64,000 bases of DNA from the NCBI RefSeq assembly GCF_964355755.1, contig NC_092672.1, positions 26,840,501 to 26,904,500 of the forward strand. The letters run 5' to 3'. The notes under the pieces were generated by a model. The model ran no database searches. It was not told the DNA's origin and saw nothing but the letters and a program-made list of their open reading frames with translations. Shown here piece by piece: positions 38,860 to 52,600 of the stretch. Position numbers and translations under genes: made by a program. Position 1 is the first letter of the stretch; each line of letters begins with the position of its first letter. Source of the stretch: Antedon mediterranea (Eukaryota; Echinodermata; Crinoidea; Comatulida; Antedonidae).

Positions 38860-39690
38860 TTTTTCATTTCATTTATTTCGTCTTTTTATAATAATAAAAA
38901 CAACAGGTCACAAGGTACAGTAGAAAGCACTTTAGGGGTAGACGGGATTGTCAAAAAGTGAAACAAAACTCTCAGACCCCAGACAAATTAAATAAACTTA
39001 AATACAGAAAAAGTAACACAAATATATATCAACAGTTTAAAATAACATTTCATTGAATTATTTTATAGGCAGGTATTTGAAGCAGGTTTTTCTTAATTAA
39101 ATAATAAATGATGACAGGGAAAAAGCTACTGTAGACTATCTTTAACATTTGGTGGCAAGTTATTGAACAGACGTGGAAATGAATTAAAAATATTATAATG
39201 AGCAGAATTCATTCCTGAAATACTATGGAAAAATACTACAGAATTAAGGTGTCGCAGATTGAGTATGTACCCCCTCTTTTAAAATATCATTTTTCTTGTA
39301 TAAAATCTTAGCGATAAAATTAATTCCTAAAACAAAAATCTATTTGAAAGGCTCATCATACCAAGACACTGAAGACAAATTTCATAAAATAATTAATTTT
39401 CCTTGACATATTGCATGGAAGGTTTAAAAACACACCATACAGGAACTTCGTATTCCAGAACTGGACAGACGAGACAATTTTTAACAATAAGTTTAGGATT
39501 TCCACATCCAACTGTTTATGAAATTGATTATGAAATCTATCGTCTTCGATGTTTAGTTCGAAATACACGAGATCCCCAATCAAGTTTAGATGACAGGGTG
39601 ACTCAACGATACTTGAATTCAAAAGTTTCATCAATGGTATCCGAGGCAATATGCGGTATTGTGTTTAAAAGTATTCTTACTCCTAGACCC
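38860..39690 (-). pseudogene. LINE reverse-transcriptase remnant
   Basis: Minus-strand translation gives VTLSSKLDWGSR, then EYEVPVWCVF (in a shifted frame), then FPRLFNNLPPNVKDS. These are the successive LGVxLxxxLxW, ExxxPVW and FPxxWNNLP motifs of CR1/Jockey-type LINEs. Stops and frameshifts break it. The 3' end at about 38860 carries the AAATAAATGAAATGAAA tail also seen at 9640-9665. Confidence 0.75.
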
Positions 39691-40655
39691 TCATAATTTT
39701 ACACTTCTCATTTAATTTCATTCTATTAATTGTGCTCCAATTTAATACACAATCCAAGTCTTATACTATAGTTTAATTATAGTAATTTCTTAATGATGAA
39801 TGATAGTAGGCCTAATAAGACAGAGTGGCAGCAGTAGGCTAGTAGTAGATAATTTTCAATTTGTACATTACACAGAGGCCCAAAATAGTGAGACTACTGT
39901 ACTGTGTAATGTATGACAGTGTATATTCCATTTCTACTGCATCTGCGATGGTGGGTAAAGAATAGACTTGCCTCAAGTCTGTAGTTATTTCGAGGCTTTT
40001 CGTGAAATCGGGCCTGAAAAGTAGTATACATATGAAACGCCATATGTGCCAAAATATTTATCTTTTTACTAATATTAAGTCAAAACTCCGTCTGCAACCC
40101 AGACTAGGTAAAGAAAAAAAAAGAACTAAGGCTATAAGCCTACACCATCACGTGGCCATGGATGCTTTATTCCAGTGATGTTGAATACTTGCTATACATA
40201 CTGTACACTTGGTGTGTTTTGACTACTAACCAGCTGAGTTACGATTCATAGCAGACAAATCAACACTTTACAATTTGTTACAATTTATTATTATTAATAT
40301 GTGTTCACTCCTGATTCCCGGCTCGGCGATGTGTATCGATTATGCATTTGTCAATTTTATGACCCACTATAATTATAACCCCGGTAGAGGTGCATCATGT
40401 CATAACCTTATGAATACCATGATGCACCCCAGCATAAAAAAGGTGACTTACCTTTATTAGGTGACCACGACGCACCTATTTTAACGCACTGTTACCATGC
40501 ATGTTGTTCATGATATGGTGGGTGCTGGTATAGTGAAGGACAAGAAATCTTGTACAATATGCAAGAAATTTGGAAGGGATTTTGTTCAAATTTAAAGTTG
40601 AACGGATTTAAATCACTATAAAATAACTGCATACATTGCTTATTATATTTTGCAG
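39690..40655. promoter_or_regulatory. Region upstream of the KY-like gene
   Basis: No coding exon found. An 11-bp perfect inverted repeat, GGTGCATCATG (40389-40399) and CATGATGCACC (40418-40428), forms a potential hairpin. It is followed by repeated GGTGAC words (40441-40467). TTTTGCAG at 40648-40655 looks like a splice acceptor, which implies a non-coding 5' exon somewhere upstream. Promoter function is inferred from position only. Confidence 0.35.
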
Positions 40656-40667
40656 AGTTAGTTAAAA

Positions 40668-43600
40668 ATGGGAACAGGTGGTTCAAAAGCGTTCAAAAAA
40701 CCAAAACGGCAAAAGGTAGTTGCAGAAATTCAAGTACCAGGTCAGACAAAACCAATCAAGGTCAAAGGTGAAGTCAACTTACGTACTGGTGATGACATTG
40801 GAAGTCATCATTCGGGGGCAAAGGTCAAGGAGATTGGGCCAAACAAGTTTAGTATTCAGGTTCATGACCAAGATGTTGTGGTAGGTGGTTTTCCAACAAA
40901 ATTAGTAAAAAAAAAAGTTATAGCAAAAAATATTCTTACAATACTAATTCTTGTCTTTGTAAACACAGTAGGCCTACAGTTAATTCTAACCACATTGATT
41001 GTGTGGGTGGCTTCTACTGCAAAGAATAGGGACTTTACGAAACACGATGGTAAGGGGAGGACGAATATCCTGCTAGAGCGTAAAATCATATACAGTCAAT
41101 ATAGTCATTTTATTAGTTACTTACCCTTGCGTGAAGACGATGACCGGAAGTATCTCTCTCTCTCCCTCCCCTGCCTCGTGGCGCGGGGCCCTTCTGAATC
41201 GCTTGGCTCTGGTGATACAGCATAAGCCTTCCTAGCTAGGGGCCTCGCATTTAAATGCAGCTTTTAACACAGCCATTTTAACCAAACAAAAATATTATTT
41301 CACTAAACAATTAGCCTTAGCCACCATACGGTTGGTAAGGTTTCAATCTGACCACTTTTTCACAGTGGTCTTCGACAACCCAGTTGTCTGCACAGAGATT
41401 CTTCCCTTTCTTGAGAAAACCACACCACTTTCTTGTGACTAAAAGTTAAATGCGGTGTACTCACTATAACTTCATGTCAGAAAGATTCCACAACTAGTGC
41501 AATTTCAATTATTTGACACTTATCTTATTTTTTACAGGCAAGAATATTAATTTATTCACACACTATTTTATCTTTTTTCTCATCTCTATTTGGAGACAAA
41601 TTTAATACTATGTTTCATTCTACTGTAACTACTAAACTGTTTTTTTCACTTACTATCTTTTAGACACTAATCATTAAAAATATTTGAATTTAGATTGAAA
41701 TGTATACAGTACATTTTACTTTGTTTACTCAAGTGTAAAAACACTTGTTTACTCAACACTAGCATTTCTTTACTCTATTTGCACTTAGATTACTGTACAT
41801 ACCCTAAAAAGATATTTATGAACACCTTATGCAACAAAAACTAACAAAGAATACTTTTTAGGTAGATTTTAATAGAAGTTTCAGGCTCATACTAACAACA
41901 GTATTACTAGTTTACTGTGTTAGTATACTGTAGATGATGCCATGACTTATTTACATTGATGCAAATTCAAGATCTTTTTAATTGGAACTCATTAGAATCA
42001 CTCAATTGTAACTGACATACAATACTATGAAAATATTTTCATAACAACTATATAGTATTTTATTAAGTTTAAAAACTTAAAGTCCCATTCCCTACGTTTT
42101 TAGATCTAATTTAAGGTCACAAACTACATTTGATGTAAAAATAAATACTATGGTCCTATTGAGATTTTCATCTTTAAATGGTTAAGAATGTTAAAAATAA
42201 GGTTATTCTAATAATATAAATCCCAACATGCATTGCGCGCAGATTGATAATGATATGTTTATGTACTTTCCGATCGTAAGTAAGGCCAACAAATAGTAGA
42301 CTCCTAACTTTTCAGCGAAAATACTGGGTTTCACCCAATTTTTATCAACAGAGTCTGGCAAAAACAGAAAGATAATTAATGCAATAACTATACAACGTCA
42401 GGCTAGACCACAATGTTTGTACGTTACCAATGTTTGCCAGCTAGGCCTACAAAACTAAGCCTAGCTAAAGACGGCCAACGAAAGGACATTTATATTTATA
42501 TTTATATTTTTTTATATTTATACATTAACCTTGAGCTACGTAGGTAGTGCATTGCTTCTATTTTTATCATAATTTACCATAAAACGTACATTTAAGACAA
42601 GGAATGACCTGGTTTAATGTTTAAAAGTAATGCATTATTTTTACAAAAACGTCAACAATTGTAGGGAAATGGGTATTTAATACAGACCTCCCAAGTTGGT
42701 ATCATTATTTTTATTTCAGACCTGCCAAACCCTTGGTTATTTTCAATTTCATTTATTTATTATTAGACTAATAAACATTAAAATAATAAAGAACAGAAAC
42801 AAAACACAATGCTCAGGGGCAACTAAAGCAAAAACCTATAACTCAAAGAGTCAGTTGCTCCTAAAAAACATCCAAATACAAAAAATATTGCACCAAGTAA
42901 AACAATCGTATTTATACTCAAAATTAGTATAAGGGATCGGGACATACATATACAAAATAATAGGTTAATATTAATCGGAGACAGAATCTCTTTCAGTGAG
43001 TTAATGTCGGACTTATAGATAAAAAAGCATGTTAAAGAGACCTCAACTCCTGAATTTCTTACATTATCACATTATCAGGGAAAACAGCCCAAACATTTGG
43101 AAATAAATTGACAGGAGAATTACTGAAGGCTGTGGTGCGGACGAATTGGTGTCTAAACAAAAGTGAGTCGGAATGCCTTGCATTGACCAAGACACCTTCG
43201 ACGATACAAGAACAGTCAGTTATACCATATACTGTATAGACATTTAACAATAAAAGAAATCAGCATGTAATCACTCTGAGAGTTCAAAGTTAACAGTTAA
43301 GTCGATCAGTGTATGGTATTTCGCCCTTTTTAACCTTGAGCATTGTCTAGTGGCAGACCTCTGAATATGTTCAAGTCTATTAGCATTTTTTTTTGTTTTT
43401 GGGGCATCCATGCAGTCAGCCCATATTCAATGATTGGTAAAATTAAAGATTTATAAAGGCAATTAAAAACAACAGGTTGGGCACCTCCTGCAACTCTGAA
43501 CATTAACCTAGCAAGTCTGTTAGCCTTTGAAACTACGTATCTACATGATTACTCCATGACAGTCTACTGTCAAGAATAACACCAAGATACTTATGCTCAC

Positions 43601-46600
43601 GTCTTGCATCTAATTTAAGACCATTGATAAAATACATATTTTCATTAAATACCCGTTTTCGAGTGACATGCATAACTTTAGTTTTGCTGGCATTAAAAAT
43701 CATTTGGTTATCAGCCCATGTATTAATGTGATCAAGATCATCTTGTAATGCCACTACATCGCATGCAGTAAAATTGGTTGGTAAAAGAAAATGGTGAATT
43801 TTTAGAAGTTGTCAACAAATCATGAGATTTCAAGAATAACCAATAATGATGAAAACATACTAAACATAATTACAAAAGACAAACTAACTAATATTTATTG
43901 GATACTTGTCGGCGACATTTAAAGGGGCTTTTTGATTTTTGTTGCGTAGCAAAATATGAATACAGTTATATACAATAATAACAATCAAAATCAATCAAAT
44001 TTATTCATAAATCGGAGTATTTATTAGGGAAAAATTATGGTAAAATCAGAAAAATCGTATTAAATCAGGTGAACTAGAGATTGGATACCCAACAAAATCG
44101 AGTGAGTTGACAGGCATCCCCTATTATACTTAGCCAATCATGTTCATGCCTTCAATCAAAATACAATCTGTAATCTTATGTACACATTCCATAAATGTTG
44201 CATATTTTGTTTACTCACAGAAATGAAAACATCATTTACAATTTTATTTTATTTTGTCAAACACAGGGACTGTGGAATGTGTCTTTCTTGTCACAGATAA
44301 CAAAAACGGAATGATAAAATAACACAATCACATGATATTTTCACCCAGTCTAAAAAATTTCTTATCATATCATTTAAAAATTATTTTCCTTTTATTGGTT
44401 ATGATTATAGAGAGGAGAAACTATATGTTATTTAATATTTTGTCTCATGTGACATTGGTAAATTTTTATTCAATATTTCTCTTTAGCGGCCAGCTCGATG
44501 TAAAACTTTTGACATGATAATTATCAGTAGTGCATAGGTTTATACTGTACAACTGATTTTTAAATATATTGTAGAAACAGTATTACTACAGTATAGTGGC
44601 CAATCCAGGTTCATCCAATTAAAAAGTAAAAATACATTTATTACCGGCAAAAATATAGTATAGTAGTAGTGTTAGAAAATGTATACATTTAAATAAGTTG
44701 AATGAGAAAATAAATATTCTTTCTAATCAACAATATGCAAAAACTTCATTATTTGTTTTATCACACCTACAGTACTGCCTTTTGACTACAGTTGTAGATG
44801 GCGCACTTCTTAGTTTTCTGTGTTCTTTATAAAGTAGGTGTAGGTGTGTTGTGACACAATCATGTCAAAAGTTTTAAATCGACCAGGCCGTTAAGAGAAA
44901 TATTAAATCAAAATTACCAATGTCACATGAGACAAAATCAACAATTCAAAAAGATAAATACTTGTGTACTAAGTATTATTAAATAACATAGTTTCTCATC
45001 TCTATAAACATAACCACAAAAGGTAATTAATTTTTAAATGATAAGATAAGAAATGTGTTAGACTGAGGGTAAAAAAGCCATATTTTATTCAAGTGGATCA
45101 TAATATTAATAATGTTTGCATATTTCAAAAATGTTGCAGACTTAAGTGCAACTCAAATATATCTAGAGAACCTTTTTATCAACAATGTTATTGACTAAAT
45201 GTAGGAGGTCCAAAGGTAGATTTAATATGCAGACCTCCCAAGTTTGTATACAATATTTGTTCTGAGCTATTGTTGTCAGTGCAAATGCAATAGGTAGCTC
45301 ATCCTCTATTATACTTACCAATCATTTCCATGCCTTCAATCAAAGAATATATATCACAAGAATGAGTATTCCGCGATTTTTGCATGAGAAATTTGTAACA
45401 GAGAGCTCCAGTGAGTGATGCCCGCCCTCATAAGGGCGGATGTATACATACTAAATAAGACTTTGATTTAATAGACATGATACATGTCCCATTAAATAGA
45501 ATTATGATGATAGTTTTTGCAATTGTAAACTATTTTATAATACATATTTATTAACAAACTAGTGTTTATTCACTTTTACAGACAATTATTTACTAACATG
45601 CTAAGTTAGTTCACAAAAAAGGCCTAACACAGCAACACCAAAAATCAACGAATATTACTAGTCAGGACGGCCTATTCTTTACCATTGCCGTGTACTACTC
45701 TACGCCCGGTAAATTAAGTATTGTTTTTATGATATAAATTAGTATAAAACACATGTTATTAATAGGAGGAAATGTTAAATGTCATTAACATTTATTTGTT
45801 TTACCAGAAACAAGTTAAATATAGGAATATTATTAAACTATCCTTCGTGAAAACGCGTAAACACCAACACGCCCGGTCACGCTATCGTAGCGCCCGGTTG
45901 ATAAAGCAAACTGTTTATACGGCAGTTTTTACTAAATAAATTGCATAAAACGAACAATTAAATATCCAAATAGTATTTAACATGATGTTGGCATGTAGTT
46001 GATAACATTTTTATCATCGGAAAATACTCCGGTAGTCCAGCCTTTGATTAGTGAAACCTTCACAAAAAGTTGTATACATCCCAGATACATCCACACTTAT
46101 GGCGGCGCCCTACCACATGGACAATATCACTGTTACAGGGAAAATCGCGGATTACTCATTCTTGTGATATATATTCTTTGCTTCAATCAAAATACAATCT
46201 GTAATCTTATGTACACATTCCATAAATGTTGCATATTTTGTTTACTCAAAGAAATGAAAACATCATTTACAATTTTATTTTATTTTGTCAAACACAGGGA
46301 CTGTGGAATGTGTCTTTCTTGTCACAGATAACAAAAACGGAATGATAAAATAACACAATCACGATATTATTATATGATATATTATATCATAAAAAGGGGT
46401 AAAATATAATCACAGCTTGACATAATATAGAAACTGAAACCCTGATATTAACATTTCAAGAAGGGTAAAGCATTGACAAGTAGTAAAATATCATAAAATG
46501 GATAAAAAAAAAAGATAGTGACATATCAACATGGTTAAAATAAAAGGAAAATAAAATCATCAGGCAGAAACTGCTATTATTTTCGTAGTTCCAATTTTGC

Positions 46601-49600
46601 TTTTTCTATCCTAAGCCAACAGTAAATTTCAATGTCTATCCATTATTTCATAAATTAATAATTTGTTTCTAATTGCTTTAATAATTTTAATAAAACAATA
46701 TTAATTAAGAAATATGTATTTACTTTTGCATATTATGAGTAATCAAATAAATATTACAAAGAAAATTGAAGACACAAGATTATAAAGTCATTAGCTACCT
46801 TAAAACCATGAAATGTAAACAAAATATAAATCAAAGATTACAACCTCTACCAAGAACTGAGTTTTTAAAATGTGGGCCAAACAGTGGTTTTTATTTGGTA
46901 AATATTCGTCTTGTAAATTTTAAGTATGGCCTAAAATTAGTAATATCAAAAATTAATATACTCTAAACAATATTTAAATATCAAGATGCATGACTGAATG
47001 AAAGTTGAAATATAAAATATGATAAAAAAGTTTGTTCTTAATATTATTTGATATTGACTATATCCAAGCAATTGAATATTTATATAATTTTTAACATTTC
47101 CTTCCTTAATATTTCTATAGTATAGCATTATGATTGTGTCTTTATTTTTTCATTTTCTCTATAGACGTTCAATACAGAAGGTGACTTCCATACTTATCTT
47201 ACCAATGCTGCAGAACTTAAAGTCACAAACATAGAGACAGTTCCAGATGATGATGAAGATGAGCATAATCCCATGATGCTCAGTGCCAGTTACTCCTTCA
47301 ATCTTACTCCCGCTGTAAGTTTATTAGGTTATATCAAAGAACTTATAACACAAGAATCTCCTGTTCGTCCGAAGCGCGTAACAATTTCGAAAGGCATTGT
47401 GGGATAGAATAGAGCTATGGGTGGCGCCATTGTGAGCCATGGAGTAGGGCGCCCGCATCAAATTAGAAAGTCAAAATCATAGAGGGGATCTGCTAATGCT
47501 CTAGAGGGGATAGAGTAATTGACTGAGGAGTAGGGTGCCCGCATCAAATTAGAAAGTCAAAATCATAGAGGGGATCCGCTAATACTCTAGGGGGGGTAGA
47601 GTAATTGACTTCCTAGTTTGGAGGGGGCGCTGCTCCATGCTGTGAAATGGCGTCGCCCAGTTTGACCTTTTAACCCTGTACTTCCGATACTGTGTTTTGA
47701 ATGCAAATTGAAGAACAGGAGATTCTTGTGTTATAAGTTCTTTGGTTATATGCATTAACATGCAATTTTGTTTTTTTGTGTCTTGAGATCAATTTCATGA
47801 TCTAGTTACATACTGTAGTTCTTTGAGCAATAAAACAAGTCAACGTGCACTTTCACCAAGTACTGGACAATAGTGTTTGGTATCATTGGATAGCATGTTT
47901 TATTCTGAATACATCATCATCATCCGTTACGAAATCTATTCGTCTTGGGTAGACAATGCGTACGCTAATCGTTTCCATGACTCTCTTTCGGTGGTCAGTT
48001 TTATCAATATATTTTCTTTGTACTTTTTTTTTTAGAATATTCCACTTACAGTATATATTTTCCATTTACAGTATATATGTTATATTATCTATATATTAAT
48101 GCTGCTAAATTGGTCGCGTAATTTTAGTATCTCCTCCGAAACCGTTGAATGGTACATGCTCACATTTGGCACACTGATGTTTCTTGATGAGCCGCACACG
48201 ATAGGCTATATCACTTTCCTGAATTTTAAGGATAAACACTAAAAAAAGTCAAACAAAATACCAGTAATTTGACATCTCATCTACGCAACCTTCTCTGTTG
48301 TGTACCGCAATGGCCAGATCTAAAACTACCATGTTGAGTTGCCAAATTGATACAGTGGTTTGTCTTGGCAGCCGGCCAACCGCATCAACTGATTTAATTA
48401 ATTACACCTATCCTTTGAATTGAATGATTTTTGAAAATCACGGCTATCTCAGTGAGTAAAATGCCGTGACCATTGATATCAATGCTTAGTACATTTGAGT
48501 TTGAATACGCGAATGTGTAAAATAAGTATCACCGCTTAAAGCAAAAAATCAAAACTACAGTAGACCACAATTTAATTACAAAAGTAGCAAAAAAGATAAA
48601 TCTCCCACAAAAAAATTGCAAAATATTAAAAACCAAACAACTTACCACACCACAATTACAGAAAGCAATTAACAATGTGTTTAGGTCGTGTTTCCGCAGC
48701 GATGTGTTTTTTTTTTTATTTCTGTCCAATTTTTTATTTTATCTATAGGTAAATGTGACTATTGCATACACATCACTATTTCTGAGCATAATTAAAAACA
48801 AAGCTTTCCACTAATAACACCCAAAATATATAGTTTTGTATTTTATATTTTTGTTGTGTCCGCGTGCATCATCTAATTTCGAATACCACTGTATGCACTT
48901 TTTTTGTGTTGATTTCAAGTCCATAAGCAGCTGTAGTTTCATTATTCCAATACTTCACATCTTAATTCTATAATTTTATCATTGAAATGTTTTAAACTGC
49001 CGACTGATTGTCAGTGTTCAACGTGCATGTCCTTCTCATGCACATAGTCACTTTCTGATGCGCGGCCTAGATTAAAGACACCTTCCATACAATTTGTGAC
49101 GTTTTGTAAAAATAATATATTACTTTAAAAACATTAAACCAGGTCATTCCTTGTCTTAAATGTACGTTTTATGGTAAATTATGATAAAAAGTGAGAAACA
49201 ATGCACTACCCAAGTAGCTCGGGGCGACTGACCTCTCGTGGACGGTCTTTAGGCCTAGCCTAGCTAGGCTTAGTTTTGTAGTCCTAGCTGGTAAACATCG
49301 GTAACGTACGAACATCGTGCGCTAGCTATCTAGCCTGACGTTGTATAGTTGCTGCATTAATTGTCTTTCTATTTTTGCCAGACTCCGTTAATATAAATTG
49401 GGGAAAACCCGGCTTTATTCGCTGAAAAGTTAGGAGTCTTCCATTTATTTTGGCCTCACGATCGAACGAAAAGTGGGTGAATTACAAAAGAAAAACAGAA
49501 ATATCAATCCGCGTGCAATGCATTTTGGGATTTATAGCGGGCCGCTATAATTATTAGAATCAACTTATTTTTCACATTTTTAACCATTTAAAGACGAAAA

Positions 49601-52600
49601 AAGTTATCGCAATAGGAACATTTAGTATTATTTTTACATTAAATATAGTTTGTGATCTTAAAATAGATCTAAAAAATGTAGGGAAGGTGTCTTTAATATT
49701 CACACAGCACAATTTTTGTTTACAGATATTTCAAAGTGAAATATCTATCTCTCTCTGACTAGTAGTTTTGGAGATTTGGTATTTCCCTGTAATTCCACCC
49801 TAATTTGCATATTTAAGCTAATTTGCATATCAATATTTATATAATTATATCAGTTTAATTATGACCATGAAGCAACATAGTAACTCGGTTGTAGGCTTTT
49901 GTACAGTTAAGATCATTGGCTCACTATTTAATAATAATTACTAGTTAATTATTCCTTCTATTTAAATTATACTGTACTTTACAGGGCCATCAGTGTGCTG
50001 ATTAGGCACACCATCCTGTAAATTAATCATAACTTATTTGACTGGACGTCAGTAGAGTATTAAGTAAACTAGTACTAGATAAAAACATTCGAACTTTGTA
50101 CTCCGTTTAATTTTTTTAACCTATTTACATAATTTTGTCTTTCTTTCTATTGGGTAGTGACAAGTACAGTTGTACTACAATTGTACATAAATGGTTAATT
50201 GGCTTTTATTTCATTCTGTTTTGCCTGCTTTGGATTATTGCTGTTGACATCTTTTTGCCTCCTCCTACTTTTGGTAGTATTTAGCTTTGGAACTTTAGCC
50301 CAGTCATGGTAGTTATAATAAAACCAAGCCAAGATGACATTGATGCATTTGTAAATGACGATCTTAAAAGATCCAATATACTTAGAAATAGGCCTACTAC
50401 GATACTTAATTTGAAAGTTAAACAGAAACTACAAGATGTTGCTACTAGAAAATTGCAGTTGCAGAATAAAACATATCTGGTGGGAAGTTGTAACGAATCT
50501 GTGTGTTGCATAGCAGATGAAGATGTAATGTTTAATAACATATCATATCATCCAATTGTATTGTGGTCGTTTGAACCTGAAAAGAAGTTTCATAAAGGTG
50601 GTTATGTAATAGCTGAGCAGAAACCAAATGACCCAGCTTATTTAACACTGAAAGTAAACCAGCCTTTGCAAAGTGTTTCTGTTGCTGTTCAGAATGGTTA
50701 TTTAATACCTGATATTTTTAAGGCATTGAATAGAAAGATCCTTTTCGAAAATGAAGCTATCAAAAGCATACATGGTCCTGCTGTGGAACTTATTAATGTT
50801 AATAATAAATTGTTACTTGATACTGTATCTTGTTTGAAGTGCCAGTCATGGTCATGGCCATTACATTCAACAAGTTTTTTCACAAGAGAAAGATTAAATA
50901 ACTGGCCAACACAAGAGATTTTAAGAAAGATTTATAAGCTGGATTGCCTGGTAGTTGGTGTTGGACACCCAACAAGCAAATCAAAAGAAATTGAATGGAG
51001 GTTATCTTTTTCTGTAGCTGAAAAAGAACTCTGTTATGAACTTAGTGAACCATTCTTTGAATGTATGTTTATTCTTAAGACGATAAAAGCAGCAAAGAAA
51101 TTATTATTAAGTGAATCTGATTCACCAACTCCATTCTGTTCTTACTTTATTAAGACAGCTTGTTTCTGGATGTGTGAGACTTTTCCTCCTACAGGTCATA
51201 GTACTGTGGACTTGGTAAGGAAAACATTGGACTGGCTGATAAAATGCTATGAAGACATGTACCTCCCTCATTATTTTATTAGCCATCAAAATTTGATTGG
51301 ACATTTATCAAGGAAATGTTGTGAAGAAATGAAAGTAGCATTGAATGAAGTTAAAAAAGATATTTGCATGAATTATTTAAAAAGTATTGGATTGTCAGGT
51401 TATCACAGTAACAAACATATGCCCTTGCCTGTGAGGAAAGAATTGCAGGATCCAAAAACGTATTTGATGATGACGAGTTTCAGACATAAACTTGAGAGCC
51501 ATAGGCCTATTATGGAAGAAATTGTTAATCAGTTCCAACAAGCTATTTTTACAAATATGTATTTTATAATATTTCATAATATTATACAAACAGATGTATG
51601 TACAGATTTTGATCCATTTGAAATTCTTAATCTTAAACTAGAGGATATTATTCTACATGTCCTAAAAACAGTACCAAACATCTACAAGAAAATCTATAAG
51701 CACAGTTTATATTGCAGTTTAGGAGATGCATATACAGGATTATTGAGATATTTACAAAGTAGGCCTACTGGGATAAACCTACATGACTACCTCAATAAAC
51801 CACTAGAATTTTATGAGAAAGGATCAGAGGTTGTGTATCCTGATGGATGGAGTGATCAGGGTATAGGTACCCAAATTAATGTCATTAAATATTACTATTT
51901 AATGAATGATGAAGAAAAACTGAAAGAGATGCTTGCCAAGTTTGAACCAGTACTTCACAAAGTTAAAGAAAACAAGGATGTTATGATAAGACTAATTAAA
52001 GTTGTTGTTTTTTTTTCACACATTAACGCTTTCTCTTGGGGAATTATTGATAAGGACTTGTATGATATTAGTAGAGGGTATGCAACTATTCCCATTAATC
52101 CTATTGTTTTCATATTTTATGTCACTGCAAAAATATCTCTTAAGGAAGGTGACATTTATAGTGCATATGCAAATTTAAATGAAATACAAAGTTTGACTAT
52201 TCCATATCTAGATCAGGAGGTAACAAAATTATTAATTAAGATTCTCGAAAGGTTATTGGCTAATTGTTTGTATAAGTTTTGGTTATTATTTAGCAGTGGC
52301 CGATAAAGGTTACGGGGTCCAAGGCAGAAAAAAAAAAGAGATGGAAAAATAAATCTAGGCTTATTTGTATTAGGTTATTCGAGTGTATTGTGTGCATATC
52401 ACATCCAATGCATGCTTATTTTTTTACTATATAGAAGAAGTAGTTTTTAGACTAGCTAAACTAAACTAATTTCTAAAACTTGTATTCATATTTCTATACA
52501 ATAGTTCATAATTAACAGGGTTGTACTAACGTATTATTTATTAAATTTATGAAGTTATATCGTACTGGAGCCATTCGTCAGATAGTGTATTTCCCATAGA

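Noticed and set aside
40862-41225. Read-through of the first KY-like exon to 185 residues
   Set aside because: After 40904 the frame runs into an A-rich donor region, a hydrophobic stretch and an interspersed repeat (41000-41235). The acceptor at 47165 continues in phase with a donor at 40905.
46766-46966. 66-residue plus-strand frame before the second KY-like exon
   Set aside because: It has no acceptor in phase, no family resemblance and AT-driven composition.
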